From the NCBI RefSeq assembly GCF_019710745.1, contig NZ_JAHKJW010000062.1, positions 6,686 to 43,861 of the forward strand: a DNA stretch of 37,176 bases. Direction: 5' to 3'. Below the pieces are notes generated by a model. The model worked only from the letters and a program-made list of their open reading frames with translations, was not told the DNA's origin and searched no databases. This DNA comes from Streptomyces beigongshangae (GTDB lineage: Bacteria; Actinomycetota; Actinomycetes; Streptomycetales; Streptomycetaceae). A program made the position numbers and the translations under genes. Positions 24,218 through 31,869 of this stretch are shown here, piece after piece; position 1 is the stretch's first letter, and the number at the start of each line of letters is the position of its first letter.

Positions 24218-24258
24218 ATTGCTCGTGCCGTGTCTCCTCTGTGAAACATTCGAGGATA

Positions 24259-24288
24259 AAAATAAATACGATTATGTTTCTTGTCGAG
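24259..24288 (-). promoter_or_regulatory. Promoter of the AfsA-like gene with a candidate autoregulatory element
   Basis: On the minus strand TCGACA (24287-24282) is followed after 17 nt by TATTTT (24264-24259), a plausible -35/-10 pair about 60 nt before the AfsA-like start. The spacer holds AAACATAATCGTATTT, a partly symmetric sequence. The block CTCGACAAGAAACATA recurs almost unchanged in front of the transposase-like gene (27212-27198). Partly palindromic AT-rich elements overlapping promoters are the usual binding sites of butyrolactone receptors, so this is a candidate site for the divergent TetR protein. Confidence 0.5.
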
Positions 24289-24300
24289 AGGTCAACTGGG

Positions 24301-24960
24301 GTGCATATGAGGCAGGTCGGCGGCAAGAGGTCGGCTCCGCAGCAGGCGAGGGCGCAGCGCACGCGTGCTGAACTCCTGCGTGCGGCCGCCGAGGTCTTTG
24401 CCGAGCAGGGCTTCTTCGCGACGACCCTGACGGCGATCACGGATCGGGCCGGGGTGACGCTGGGGGCGGTGTACTTCCACTTCAGGAACAAGGAGGAACT
24501 CGCACGGGAGATCGTCCAGCAGCAGCCCGAGCGGGTGCGTCCCGTGCTGGAGGAACTCAGGTCGGACGGACTCCAGTTCGCGGTGGACGTCACCCTCGGC
24601 TGGGCCCACCTGGTCGTGGACGACGTCTTCCTGCTGGCGGGGGCGCGTTTGGTGATGGACCAGGAGTTCTTCATGAACGGGGAGCAGAACTCGCACCAGC
24701 AGTGGACCGAGGTGCTGCTGGAAAGCCTCTTCGAGGCCCGGCGCCGGCGTGAGATGCGTACGGCCGTGGACGCCGAGGCGCTGGCGCGGCTGATCGTCAA
24801 CGCCTGCACCGGGGCGCAGATGCACGCGCACCTGGAGACGGAGCGGCGGGACCTGCCCCAGCGTGTGCGGGACATGTGGCTGTGCCTGCTTCCGGCTGTC
24901 GCCACCCCGGCCGCCCTGAGCAAGATCGAAATGGATGAGAGTCGTTACACTTCGCGGTGA
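24301..24960 (+). CDS. TetR-family butyrolactone-receptor-type regulator
   Basis: 219 aa from the GTG at 24301 (GAGAGG at 24286-24291, 9 nt spacer). An ATG two codons later is possible; the farther upstream in-frame ATG at 24274 lies inside the promoter motif and is unlikely. The N-terminal HTH is RAELLRAAAEVFAEQGFFATTLTAITDRAGVTLGAVYFHFRNKEELA, close to ArpA/ScbR-type receptors, including the YFHF-K-ELA turn. The C-terminal ligand domain (WAHLVVDDVFLLAGARLVMDQ) also fits that class. Divergence from an AfsA-like gene supports function as the receptor of that signal. Specificity for butyrolactone versus butenolide is unknown. Confidence 0.85.
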   Translation: MHMRQVGGKRSAPQQARAQRTRAELLRAAAEVFAEQGFFATTLTAITDRAGVTLGAVYFHFRNKEELAREIVQQQPERVRPVLEELRSDGLQFAVDVTLGWAHLVVDDVFLLAGARLVMDQEFFMNGEQNSHQQWTEVLLESLFEARRRREMRTAVDAEALARLIVNACTGAQMHAHLETERRDLPQRVRDMWLCLLPAVATPAALSKIEMDESRYTSR

Positions 24961-25142
24961 ACGGCGCGGTTTTGACGCAAGAGTCGTGCCGTTGGGCGAC
25001 GCGGTCTGCCTTGTCCCCGAAATGGCCGAAAAGATGGACATCGGTCGGAGCCGGCCGGGCCGGGAAGCACCGATCTCGTGTCACTGTGTGCGAAGCGATG
25101 TCTCCGCTGCTCGCTCCGACATTCATTTCACGGGGGGCTGCC

Positions 25143-25895
25143 GTGCTCACAGGCAAGACGATCATGATTTCGGGTGCTTCCAGCGGTATCGGGGCCGCTG
25201 CCGCCCGCCTCTTCGCGAGGAGGGGCGCCCAGGTCGTGCTGATGGCGCGCAAACAGGAGCCGTTGCGAAGACTCGTCGACGAACTCACCGCCGACGGGGC
25301 ACGGGCTCTCGCGGTGGCCGGGGACGTGACGTCGAGCGCGGACGTGAGGCATGCCGTCGCCGAGACCGTGCGGTGTTTCGGCGGTCTCGACGCGGCGTTC
25401 AACAACGCGGGGTGGGGCACGGCGGGGTTCGCCGTCCACGAGGTGCCCGACGCGATGTACGACCACATCATGGACGTCAACGTCCGCGGTGTCTGGAACT
25501 GCCTGCGCCAGCAGATACCGGTCATGCTGGAGCAGGGGCGGGGCGGGGCGATCGTGAACACATCCAGTACCGCCGGGCAGTTCGCCACCGGTGCGGTGGC
25601 GCCGTACGTCGCGGCCAAGCACGCGGTGCTCGGCCTGACCAAGGCCGCGGCGGCGGACTACGGCAGCAAGGGGATCCGCGTCAACGCCCTGGTGGTGGGA
25701 AGTACCAGAACGCCTTTGATGAAGGCCGCGATGCAGTTCATGCCGTCGGAGGACGCGGCCCACGCGCGGGCCGTCCAGCGGCGGCTCGCCCTGCCGGAGG
25801 AGGTGGCCGAGGCCGCCGCCTGGCTGTGCAGCGACCTGGCTTCGTTCGTGACGGGGGCCGCTGTGGCCGTCGACGGCGGGGTGGGCGCGATCTGA
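25143..25895 (+). CDS. Short-chain dehydrogenase/reductase, probably of signal biosynthesis
   Basis: 250 aa classical SDR. Cofactor motif GASSGIG (11-17), NNAG motif (AAFNNAGWGT), catalytic Ser in NTSSTAG, and YVAAK for the Tyr-Lys pair. The C-terminal segment WLCSDLASFVTGAAVAVDGG is standard. The GTG at 25143 has GGGGGG close upstream; earlier in-frame starts exist but lack ribosome sites. It follows the receptor gene by 180 nt of non-coding DNA. Because it is grouped with AfsA-like and receptor genes, it may reduce a keto group of the autoregulator, as BarS1- and ScbB-type enzymes do. A role in the downstream pathway is the alternative. Confidence 0.85.
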   Translation: MLTGKTIMISGASSGIGAAAARLFARRGAQVVLMARKQEPLRRLVDELTADGARALAVAGDVTSSADVRHAVAETVRCFGGLDAAFNNAGWGTAGFAVHEVPDAMYDHIMDVNVRGVWNCLRQQIPVMLEQGRGGAIVNTSSTAGQFATGAVAPYVAAKHAVLGLTKAAAADYGSKGIRVNALVVGSTRTPLMKAAMQFMPSEDAAHARAVQRRLALPEEVAEAAAWLCSDLASFVTGAAVAVDGGVGAI

Positions 25896-25975
25896 CGGAC
25901 CGCGTGCGGTGAGCGGAGCGGGGCCGTGCGCCGCAGGCGCGCGGCCACCGGTACGGGGCAGCGGGGGGCGAGCTC

Positions 25976-27154
25976 TCAGGCCGGCATGGAGTGCAGCACC
26001 CGGTGGGAGGAGAGGGGTCTGCCGCCGAGTCTGCGGTAGGCGTGGGCCGCGGACACCAAGGTCATGTAATGGTGCCAGCCCGGGTAGGAGCGGCCCTCGA
26101 AGTCCAGCAGTCCGAGATCCTGCTCCAGTTCGTGAACGGCTGCCGTGGCACTGCTGAGGTGCTCGGTCATGAGGGAGAGTTCACCGACCCGGTGGTGCAC
26201 CATGTTGGTGAGCCAGAACCGGTGAGGGCGGCGCTGGTCGATGAACAGGCGGTGGACACCCTGCCCCCGCGTGCCGGCCGCGGACAGGCGGACCAGGCAG
26301 TCGAGTCCGCCGCCTTCCCGCTGCCGCTGCCGGAGGGCGCCGCGGGCGTCCAGCTCCGCCCGCGCCGGGGGTGGGAGCACGAGCGTACGGTCGCCGTTCG
26401 TGGCCGGTGGCCGCACCGGTTTCCGGCCGGGCGGGCCGACAGTCGTGACGGGCAGCGCGGACGGCACCGCGACGACGAACTCGTTCCGCTGACGTGACAG
26501 CACACGCGCCAGGTCCATGGTCGATCCGCTGTCGCTCATGTCCGCCACGAGGGGGGCCGGCGCCACGCCGGGACACCGCCGCAGCCGGTCCGCCATCTCG
26601 AAGGCGTCGGCCCAGGCCGGCAGCGCCCGGGCGTCATGGGGGATCCGGGTCCGCCGGCGCAGGTGGGGGTCCATCCAGCGGTCGGGAAGATGAAGACGCC
26701 AGTCCACCGGCACCGCTGTCGAACCGTTCGACAGGAACAGCCCGACCGCCATCTGGCAGTTGACGTGCTGTCCCAGCCGGGGCACGAAGCGCCGGTGCAC
26801 CCCGCACGAGTGTTCCCCCCGCTTCGGCGTGACCGTCGAGGCGACGGTCCACACGGTCGGGGACAGCCGCGCCCCGGTCCAGCGTGCCAGTTCCTGGCGG
26901 ACCGGCTGCCACTCCCAGGGGCTGGAGTTGACGAACTGCTGCAGCGACTGGAACGCCGTCGGGGACGCCGTGACGGCCGAGGCCAGGCGCTGGACGCTCT
27001 TCTTGCCCGGGACCGTCAGAAGCCCGAGAAGGTAGGCGTACCCCCAGCGCCGCTGATCGGCGCGTTGCAAGTGAGCGAAGACGGTGTTCGTGAAGTCGAA
27101 CAGGCGCTTGGCGTCAGTGGTCGTGCCGACGAGGGACGGATGGGGCGAGGACAT
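25976..27154 (-). CDS. IS701-family transposase-like protein with lost catalytic Asp residues
   Basis: 392 aa from the ATG at 27154 (AGAAGGGAG upstream). Overall fold and blocks are those of IS701-type DDE transposases: RRWGYAYLLGLL; WTVASTVTPKRGEHSCGVHR; VNCQMAVGLFLS; DWRLHLPDRW; VADMSDSG; FEGRSYPGWHHYMTLVSAAHAY. In active members the second block reads W-x-x-D-D-T-x-x-P-K-K-G. Here both Asp positions are Ala105-Ser106, while Asp205 and Glu353 remain. The triad is therefore incomplete. The gene is intact, has a good ribosome site, shares a promoter motif with the AfsA-like gene, and no terminal inverted repeats are visible. This points to a domesticated, DNA-binding or regulatory protein rather than a mobile element. 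A degenerating IS is the alternative. Confidence 0.8.
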   Translation of the reverse strand: MSSPHPSLVGTTTDAKRLFDFTNTVFAHLQRADQRRWGYAYLLGLLTVPGKKSVQRLASAVTASPTAFQSLQQFVNSSPWEWQPVRQELARWTGARLSPTVWTVASTVTPKRGEHSCGVHRRFVPRLGQHVNCQMAVGLFLSNGSTAVPVDWRLHLPDRWMDPHLRRRTRIPHDARALPAWADAFEMADRLRRCPGVAPAPLVADMSDSGSTMDLARVLSRQRNEFVVAVPSALPVTTVGPPGRKPVRPPATNGDRTLVLPPPARAELDARGALRQRQREGGGLDCLVRLSAAGTRGQGVHRLFIDQRRPHRFWLTNMVHHRVGELSLMTEHLSSATAAVHELEQDLGLLDFEGRSYPGWHHYMTLVSAAHAYRRLGGRPLSSHRVLHSMPA

Positions 27155-27197
27155 GCTGCTCCCTTCTCTCAGGGTGAGCAAGAATAATTGACTCAAC

Positions 27198-27212
27198 TAT
27201 GTTTTTGACGAG
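27198..27212 (-). promoter_or_regulatory. Second copy of the cluster motif, upstream of the transposase-like gene
   Basis: On the minus strand CTCGTCAAAAACATA, compared with CTCGACAAGAAACATA in front of the AfsA-like gene, in the same position and direction relative to the gene start (about 45-85 nt upstream). It is followed by the small palindrome TTGAGTCAA and AT-rich TATTCT, a possible -10. Recurrence at two promoters of the same cluster suggests a common regulator. Confidence 0.5.
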
Positions 27213-27535
27213 TCGGGAATCGGACATTGCGGTGCGGGACAAACTCCTGGAAGCGGGGACCAGAGTGGCGAACGCGAACCGGAACAGGCCAACTCGGCTT
27301 TGCCCGAGGGAAGGTTGGACTTGAAGAAACAGCCGTGTGGCGGCGACGCTGGGGTGTCCTACGACAAGATCCTTCAAGGAGCCGTGCCGACACCGAACCG
27401 CTGACCGCGCCACCGTGACGGCGAGTCTCCGTGTCGGCAGGGCCACCCTTGCGCAGGTCGAGGTGGGCCCTCGCGTGCGACGGGCCCCCTCGGCGCGGCG
27501 GTCGCCAGGCAACCACACAGCGCCCCGGAGCACAC
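27213..27535. other. Intergenic region between transposase-like gene and second TetR gene
   Basis: No gene is supported. Open frames here lack ribosome sites and recognisable domains. Base composition is mixed, with lower-GC patches near 27215-27390. It should contain the promoter of the TetR gene at 27536; no clear hexamers were found. Confidence 0.4.
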
Positions 27536-28114
27536 ATGCAGGAAAGAGCAACGCGAACACGGCAGGCCCTGGTGCTGGCAGCCGCCTCGGAGTTCGACCG
27601 GCACGGGTACGCCGGCACGTCCCTGGTGCAGGTGTGCAAAGTGGCGGGCGCCACCACCGGTGCGCTCACCTTCCATTTCCGGGGGAAGAGCGAACTGGCC
27701 GACGCCGTCCAGGCGGACGGGTGTGCGGCCGTCCGGCGCGCGGTCGAGCCCTTCACCGGACCCCAGGGTCCCGCCCTCGAACGGATAGTCGAGCTGACCC
27801 TCTCGCTGACCCGTCTCCTGCAGGACGACCCGATCGTGCGATCGTCCGCACGCCTGAACAGGGAGCGTCCGGACAGTGGCTTCAGCTGGGCGGCCTGCTG
27901 GCTGCCGACCGTGGGGGAGCTGGCGCGCCGGGCCCAGCGCACGGGCCAGTTGCGCGCCGGCACCCGGATCGACGCGGTGACCTACCTCGCTGCCTGCCTC
28001 CTGCTCGCAGCCGAGATGCGCGTACGCGCCTCCCTCCAGGCCGCTCGCGACCCTGACGCGGTGCAGCAGCTCGAAAGGATGTGGGACCTCGCCCTGCACG
28101 GCCTTCTGCCGTGA
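27536..28114 (+). CDS. TetR-family regulator (second receptor-like protein)
   Basis: 192 aa from the ATG at 27536, with GGAG just upstream. The HTH region is RQALVLAAASEFDRHGYAGTSLVQVCKVAGATTGALTFHFRGKSELADAV, again of the ArpA/ScbR-like subgroup (FHF-K-ELA). The C-terminal domain contains LERIVELTLSLTRLLQDDPIVRSSARL and a WAACWLPTVGELARRAQ helix typical of receptor homologues. Clusters with a true receptor frequently carry such a second pseudo-receptor that answers to the end product instead of the butyrolactone; this may be that protein (inference). It is the last regulatory gene before the biosynthetic operon. Confidence 0.85.
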   Translation: MQERATRTRQALVLAAASEFDRHGYAGTSLVQVCKVAGATTGALTFHFRGKSELADAVQADGCAAVRRAVEPFTGPQGPALERIVELTLSLTRLLQDDPIVRSSARLNRERPDSGFSWAACWLPTVGELARRAQRTGQLRAGTRIDAVTYLAACLLLAAEMRVRASLQAARDPDAVQQLERMWDLALHGLLP

Positions 28115-28480
28115 GGTGAGGACGCCGGCGCCGCACCCGTTGTCCTGCCCGCGCCACTTGAGCAAGTCGGCGTTGTCGGCGGCGTACGGCGGAGGCCAGA
28201 CTGACATCATGGCCGCCGCCGGCCCTGCGACACGACCGGCGGGCAATGCGCGACGCCTTTACCGTAAATTCTTTTGCACTTCCGAACGAAACCGCATGCG
28301 GTGGCACTTCCCCAAGGGTGCGTCTCCTGACCCAAAGTGGACGGGAAATGTCACATACGCCTCTCGTGCAAGTCGGCGGCAATGGCGAAGATCTAATCCG
28401 TCACCACCCGGACAGCCCTCTGGCTGAAGTTCCTGTCAGCCCTGTCAGGCATGCCCTCATTAAGGTGTACAGGAGGATTG
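28115..28480. promoter_or_regulatory. Promoter region of the biosynthetic operon
   Basis: 366 nt without a supported gene, noticeably lower in GC around 28250-28480. It includes the palindrome at 28291-28302 and TTGCAC (28274-28279), which could be a -35. The ribosome site AGGAGGA (28471-28477) of the monooxygenase closes it. Confidence 0.45.
28291..28302. promoter_or_regulatory. ARE-like palindrome ACCGCATGCGGT
   Basis: Perfect 12-bp palindrome preceded by AA, giving AACCGCATGCGGT. The ACCG-n4-CGGT arrangement is the core of known autoregulatory elements bound by ArpA/ScbR-type receptors. It lies about 180 nt before the first biosynthetic gene. A candidate operator for one of the two TetR proteins in the cluster. 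Confidence 0.4.
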
Positions 28481-29725
28481 ATGGCGGAGACCGAACGCTT
28501 CGACGTGGTCGTGGTCGGCGGTGGGATAGCCGGATCCGCGTTGGCGGCAGCCCTGGCCGGTGACGGATATGAAGTGATGCTCCTCGAACGGCAGACCACC
28601 TACCGTGACAAGGTTCGCGGCGAGGTCATCAACTGCTGGGGAGTGGAAGAGGTCATCGCGCTGGATCTCGAAGAATGCATCCTGAAAGCCGGCGGGACGT
28701 ATGTCGACCGGTTCATCGGATTCGATGAGATAGTGGATCCGGAAACCGCGATATCCAGGGCATTGCGACTGGACGAGATGCTCCCCGGAATTCGGGGAGT
28801 ACTCGACGTCGGGCACCCCGCGGCCTGCGAGGCGCTTTCCGCCGCCGCCGAGGAGAAGGGCGTCAGGGTCGTGCGCGGCATCGGCGACGTCCTGGTGACC
28901 GCGGGGCCCGGTCCGACGGTCCGGTACGAGCACAACGACATGGAACACGAGGTGGCCTGCCGGCTGATCGCCGGGGCGGACGGCAGGATGTCCACGGTGC
29001 GCCGTCAGCTGGGCATCGGCCTGACGCAGACCCCGCCGAACTCCCTCGGCGGAGGAATGCTGGTCGAGGACCTGCACGACTGGCCGGTCAACGTCACCTC
29101 CATCGGTACCGAGAACGACCTGCTCTACTTCGTCTTCCCGAGGGAGGGCGGCCGCGCCCGCCTGTACCTCCTGCACGACGTCTCGCAGAAGGGCCGCTTC
29201 GCCGGACCGAACCGCCACGCCGAGTTCCTGCAGGCATTCCGGCTCGACTGCATCCCTGGCAGCGAGATGTTCGCGACGGCCACCCCCGCTGCCACCTGCG
29301 CGTTCTATCCCATGAACGACGCATGGGCCGACAGGCCCGCCGTGCCCGGCGCGGTGCTGCTCGGAGACGCCGCAGGCTGGTCCGACCCGGTGATCGGACA
29401 GGGCCTGTCCATCGCCCTCCGCGACGCGCGCATGGTCCGGGACTGCCTGCGCTCCGCCGGCACATGGGACGAAAAGATCTTCGCCCCCTACGCCGAGGAG
29501 CGCAAGGAGCGCATGCGCCGCCTGGAGATCTCCGGGTCGGTACGCACCACGATGAACATGACCTTCACCGCTCGGGGCCGGGCCCGCCGCAAGGCGTACG
29601 CCGAAGTGTGGCCCACCGACCCGGTGCTGGCCGGGTCACGGCTCGCCACCTTCCAGGGCCCGTTCCACGTGCCCGCCGAATCGTTCGAGCCCGACACCGT
29701 CGAGCGCCTGTTCGCCCTGGGGTGA
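28481..29725 (+). CDS. FAD-dependent monooxygenase / reductase (GPR-halogenase-like fold)
   Basis: 414 aa from the ATG at 28481 with a perfect AGGAGGA. The N-terminal FAD motif VVVVGGGIAGSALAAALA (GGGIAG at 13-18) is followed by the RGEVINCWG segment, the mid-protein GADGRMSTVRRQLG (DG motif), and the C-terminal GDAAGWSDPVIGQGLSIALRDA (GD..P..GQG). This is the group A flavoprotein monooxygenase / geranylgeranyl-reductase fold. The halogenase W-x-W-x-I-P motif is not seen. It opens the biosynthetic gene set, 81 nt before the cupin. It may hydroxylate or oxidise a pathway intermediate, for example a hydrazine to azo or hydrazone level (inference). Substrate unknown. Confidence 0.85.
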   Translation: MAETERFDVVVVGGGIAGSALAAALAGDGYEVMLLERQTTYRDKVRGEVINCWGVEEVIALDLEECILKAGGTYVDRFIGFDEIVDPETAISRALRLDEMLPGIRGVLDVGHPAACEALSAAAEEKGVRVVRGIGDVLVTAGPGPTVRYEHNDMEHEVACRLIAGADGRMSTVRRQLGIGLTQTPPNSLGGGMLVEDLHDWPVNVTSIGTENDLLYFVFPREGGRARLYLLHDVSQKGRFAGPNRHAEFLQAFRLDCIPGSEMFATATPAATCAFYPMNDAWADRPAVPGAVLLGDAAGWSDPVIGQGLSIALRDARMVRDCLRSAGTWDEKIFAPYAEERKERMRRLEISGSVRTTMNMTFTARGRARRKAYAEVWPTDPVLAGSRLATFQGPFHVPAESFEPDTVERLFALG

Positions 29726-29806
29726 CCGGAACGGCACAGGCACCGCACTCCCGCGACCAGGCACGAATCCCTCCCCCTTCCGGAAACACCGGGTGAAAGG
29801 ATCCGC

Positions 29807-30145
29807 ATGTACGTCAAGACCACCGCCGGCGACGAACTGATCCGCAAGAACGGCTGCGACATCCGACAGCTCTATCCCTGGGAAGGCGTCGTCACCCCGC
29901 CGTGGAACAGCACCCTGTGCTCCATCCGGCCCGACGAGTCCAGCACCCCGCACGGCCACGACACCGACGAGACGTTCATCTTCGTCAGCGGCCGGGGACG
30001 CGCCCGGGTGGGGGACGAGGAACGGCAGGTCGCCCCCGGTGACGTGATCTACATCCCGCACGGGACCGACCACATCGTCACCAACACCAGCCCGAGCGAA
30101 CCACTGACGTTCGTCTCCATCTACTGGCTCCAGCCGACCGGGTGA
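29807..30145 (+). CDS. Cupin-domain protein of the hydrazine synthetase pair
   Basis: 112 aa single-domain cupin; the ATG at 29807 has GAAAGGA 5 nt upstream. Metal ligands are in place: motif 1 PHGHDTDETFIFVSG gives His49, His51 and Glu55, and motif 2 PGDVIYIPHGTDH gives His89. In s56-p1 and triacsin pathways a cupin domain is fused to a MetRS-like domain (Spb40, Tri28), and the cupin catalyses N-N bond formation by rearranging the amino-acyl ester of an N-hydroxylated lysine. Here the stop overlaps the adjacent MetRS-like frame region (start 15 nt later), so the two halves are separate but translationally coupled. Assignment rests on this context plus the ligand set. Confidence 0.85.
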   Translation: MYVKTTAGDELIRKNGCDIRQLYPWEGVVTPPWNSTLCSIRPDESSTPHGHDTDETFIFVSGRGRARVGDEERQVAPGDVIYIPHGTDHIVTNTSPSEPLTFVSIYWLQPTG

Positions 30146-30159
30146 CGAGGAGCGCTTCC

Positions 30160-31746
30160 ATGACCGACGCCCCGCACGGCGCCCGCTCCGGCCGACGACG
30201 CATCGACGTCACCTTCTCTCCCCCCACCCCCAACGGGGACCTCCACCTGGGCCACCTCGCCGGCCCCGTACTCGCCAGCGACGTCTGCGCCCGGTCCCAG
30301 AAGGTCCTCGGCCACGACGTCGCCTTCGGCACCAGCACCGACGACAACCAGACCTACGTCGTCACCACGGCCGAGCGCATCGGCACCGAACCCGAAGCGC
30401 TGATCCGGCACGCCTTCGGCAGCATCACCCGCACCCTCGGCCTCGCGGCCGTCGACGTCGACCTCTTCGAACGCCCGGACCCCGATTACACCGCCTTCGT
30501 GCACTCCTTCTTCACCCGCCTGTGGCAGAACGGCGCCTTCGACCGGCGCGAGGTGGAACTGCCCTACGACGCCGCATCCGGCACCTACCAGGCCGAGGCG
30601 TTCGTCACCGGACGGTGCCCGACCTGCCTGGCCCACGCCAGGGCGGGTGTCTGCGAGGCATGCGGACTGTACAACCTGCCGGGTGCCCTGCTGTCCGCGG
30701 GCGGACCGGCCCGCGACCTGCCGCGCAAGCCCGTCTCCATCTGGGTCCTGGACCTGGAGCGCTACCGCGACATGCTCACCGACTGGTACGACAACTCCGA
30801 CGTGCAACTGCGTCCCGACCTGGCCCGAGTGGTCGCCCAGACACTGGCCGGCCCCCTCCCGTACATCCCGATCACCTACCCCCTGACCTGGGGCATCACC
30901 GTGGACTGGGACGGTCCCGACCAGCCCGGCCAGACCGTCAACGCCTGGCCCGAGATCTATGTGGGCCATGTGTACTGGCTGCGGAAGGCCCGCGGCGGCG
31001 AGCGCCACAGCCCCGACGAACTGGTCCAGTTCATCGGCATCGACAACGGCTTCTACAACGCGTTCGTCTACGTGGCGCTGTCGCTGCTCGCCACCCGCCA
31101 CGGTCTGCCCGTCGAACTGTCCAGAACCCGCACCCTCACCAACCAGTACTACCTGCTGGAGGGGCGCAAGTTCTCCACCAGCAAGGGAGACGTGCGCTGG
31201 GCGGGGGAGTACCTGGAGAGCGTCGGCCGTGACCGCACCCGGTTCGTGCTGTCGCTGACGAGTCCCGAACTGCAGCAGTCCGAGTTCAGCGAGCCGGTGG
31301 CCGCCTCCACCCTCGCCGCCCGGTTCGACACCCCCCTGGCGAGGATCGGCAGAGGTCTCGCCGGGGCCGCGATCGGCCGGTGTGTCGACACCGACCCCTC
31401 CGCGTGGTGGAAGACCGCCCTGAGTGCCTCACGGCAGCGCTTCGAGGACGCCTACCGGCTGGAGACGTTCTCGATCCGTAAGGCCGCCGAGGCGCTGGCA
31501 CTGCACCTGGAGGTCCTCTCCCTGCGCTGCGAGGACCTCGACACCGACGACCCGGCCGACGTCAGCGGCGCCCTGCAGTTCCTGTGGAGTCTGCGCACGC
31601 TCGCCTGGCCGCTCACGCCGGACCTGTGCGAGCAGATCACCGGGGCCTTCGGCGCCCCCACCGGCGAGTCCGCCCCGCCGCTGCTCGCCGACCTGGACAA
31701 CCGTCCCCCCGGCGGCTTCGCCGGCCTGGCGGTACCCGCCCCGTAG
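30160..31746 (+). CDS. Methionyl-tRNA-synthetase-like amino-acid activating enzyme (N-N bond formation)
   Basis: 528 aa from the ATG at 30160 (GACGAGGAG just upstream). A class I synthetase core: the HIGH equivalent is PNGDLHLGHL (HLGH 29-32) and the KMSKS equivalent is KFSTSKG (337-343). A zinc knuckle with Cys153, Cys156, Cys165 and Cys168 is inserted as in MetRS. The region after about residue 420 is a short helical domain, not the full tRNA-binding extension. Homologues such as the MetRS part of Spb40 activate an amino acid and esterify it onto N6-hydroxylysine instead of tRNA. The neighbouring cupin, N-hydroxylase and FAD oxidase support that role. A housekeeping MetRS is unlikely given the context and the missing extension. 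The activated amino acid is unknown. Confidence 0.88.
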   Translation: MTDAPHGARSGRRRIDVTFSPPTPNGDLHLGHLAGPVLASDVCARSQKVLGHDVAFGTSTDDNQTYVVTTAERIGTEPEALIRHAFGSITRTLGLAAVDVDLFERPDPDYTAFVHSFFTRLWQNGAFDRREVELPYDAASGTYQAEAFVTGRCPTCLAHARAGVCEACGLYNLPGALLSAGGPARDLPRKPVSIWVLDLERYRDMLTDWYDNSDVQLRPDLARVVAQTLAGPLPYIPITYPLTWGITVDWDGPDQPGQTVNAWPEIYVGHVYWLRKARGGERHSPDELVQFIGIDNGFYNAFVYVALSLLATRHGLPVELSRTRTLTNQYYLLEGRKFSTSKGDVRWAGEYLESVGRDRTRFVLSLTSPELQQSEFSEPVAASTLAARFDTPLARIGRGLAGAAIGRCVDTDPSAWWKTALSASRQRFEDAYRLETFSIRKAAEALALHLEVLSLRCEDLDTDDPADVSGALQFLWSLRTLAWPLTPDLCEQITGAFGAPTGESAPPLLADLDNRPPGGFAGLAVPAP

Positions 31747-31869
31747 TACCCCCGGCGGCACCTCGGCGGCACCTCCCGGCCGTCCGCCAGAGCTGTCACC
31801 GCACCGGTGACCCCTCACCGACCACCGTCACCCTCCACGCACCATCACCCTCCACGAAGGAGCCATGCC

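Noticed and set aside
24274..24276. Upstream ATG as start of the receptor gene
   Set aside because: It sits within the AT-rich promoter motif and lacks a ribosome site; the GTG at 24301 has GAGAGG at the right distance.
25976..27154. Active insertion sequence
   Set aside because: Catalytic Asp positions are lost, no terminal inverted repeats or target duplications were visible, and the gene shares promoter sequence with the cluster.
27114..27560. Minus-strand open frame of 148 codons between the transposase-like and TetR genes
   Set aside because: It overlaps the real transposase-like start region, has no ribosome site and no recognisable domain.
27374..28246. Minus-strand frame antisense to the second TetR gene
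   Set aside because: Antisense shadow; the plus-strand frame carries a clear TetR HTH.
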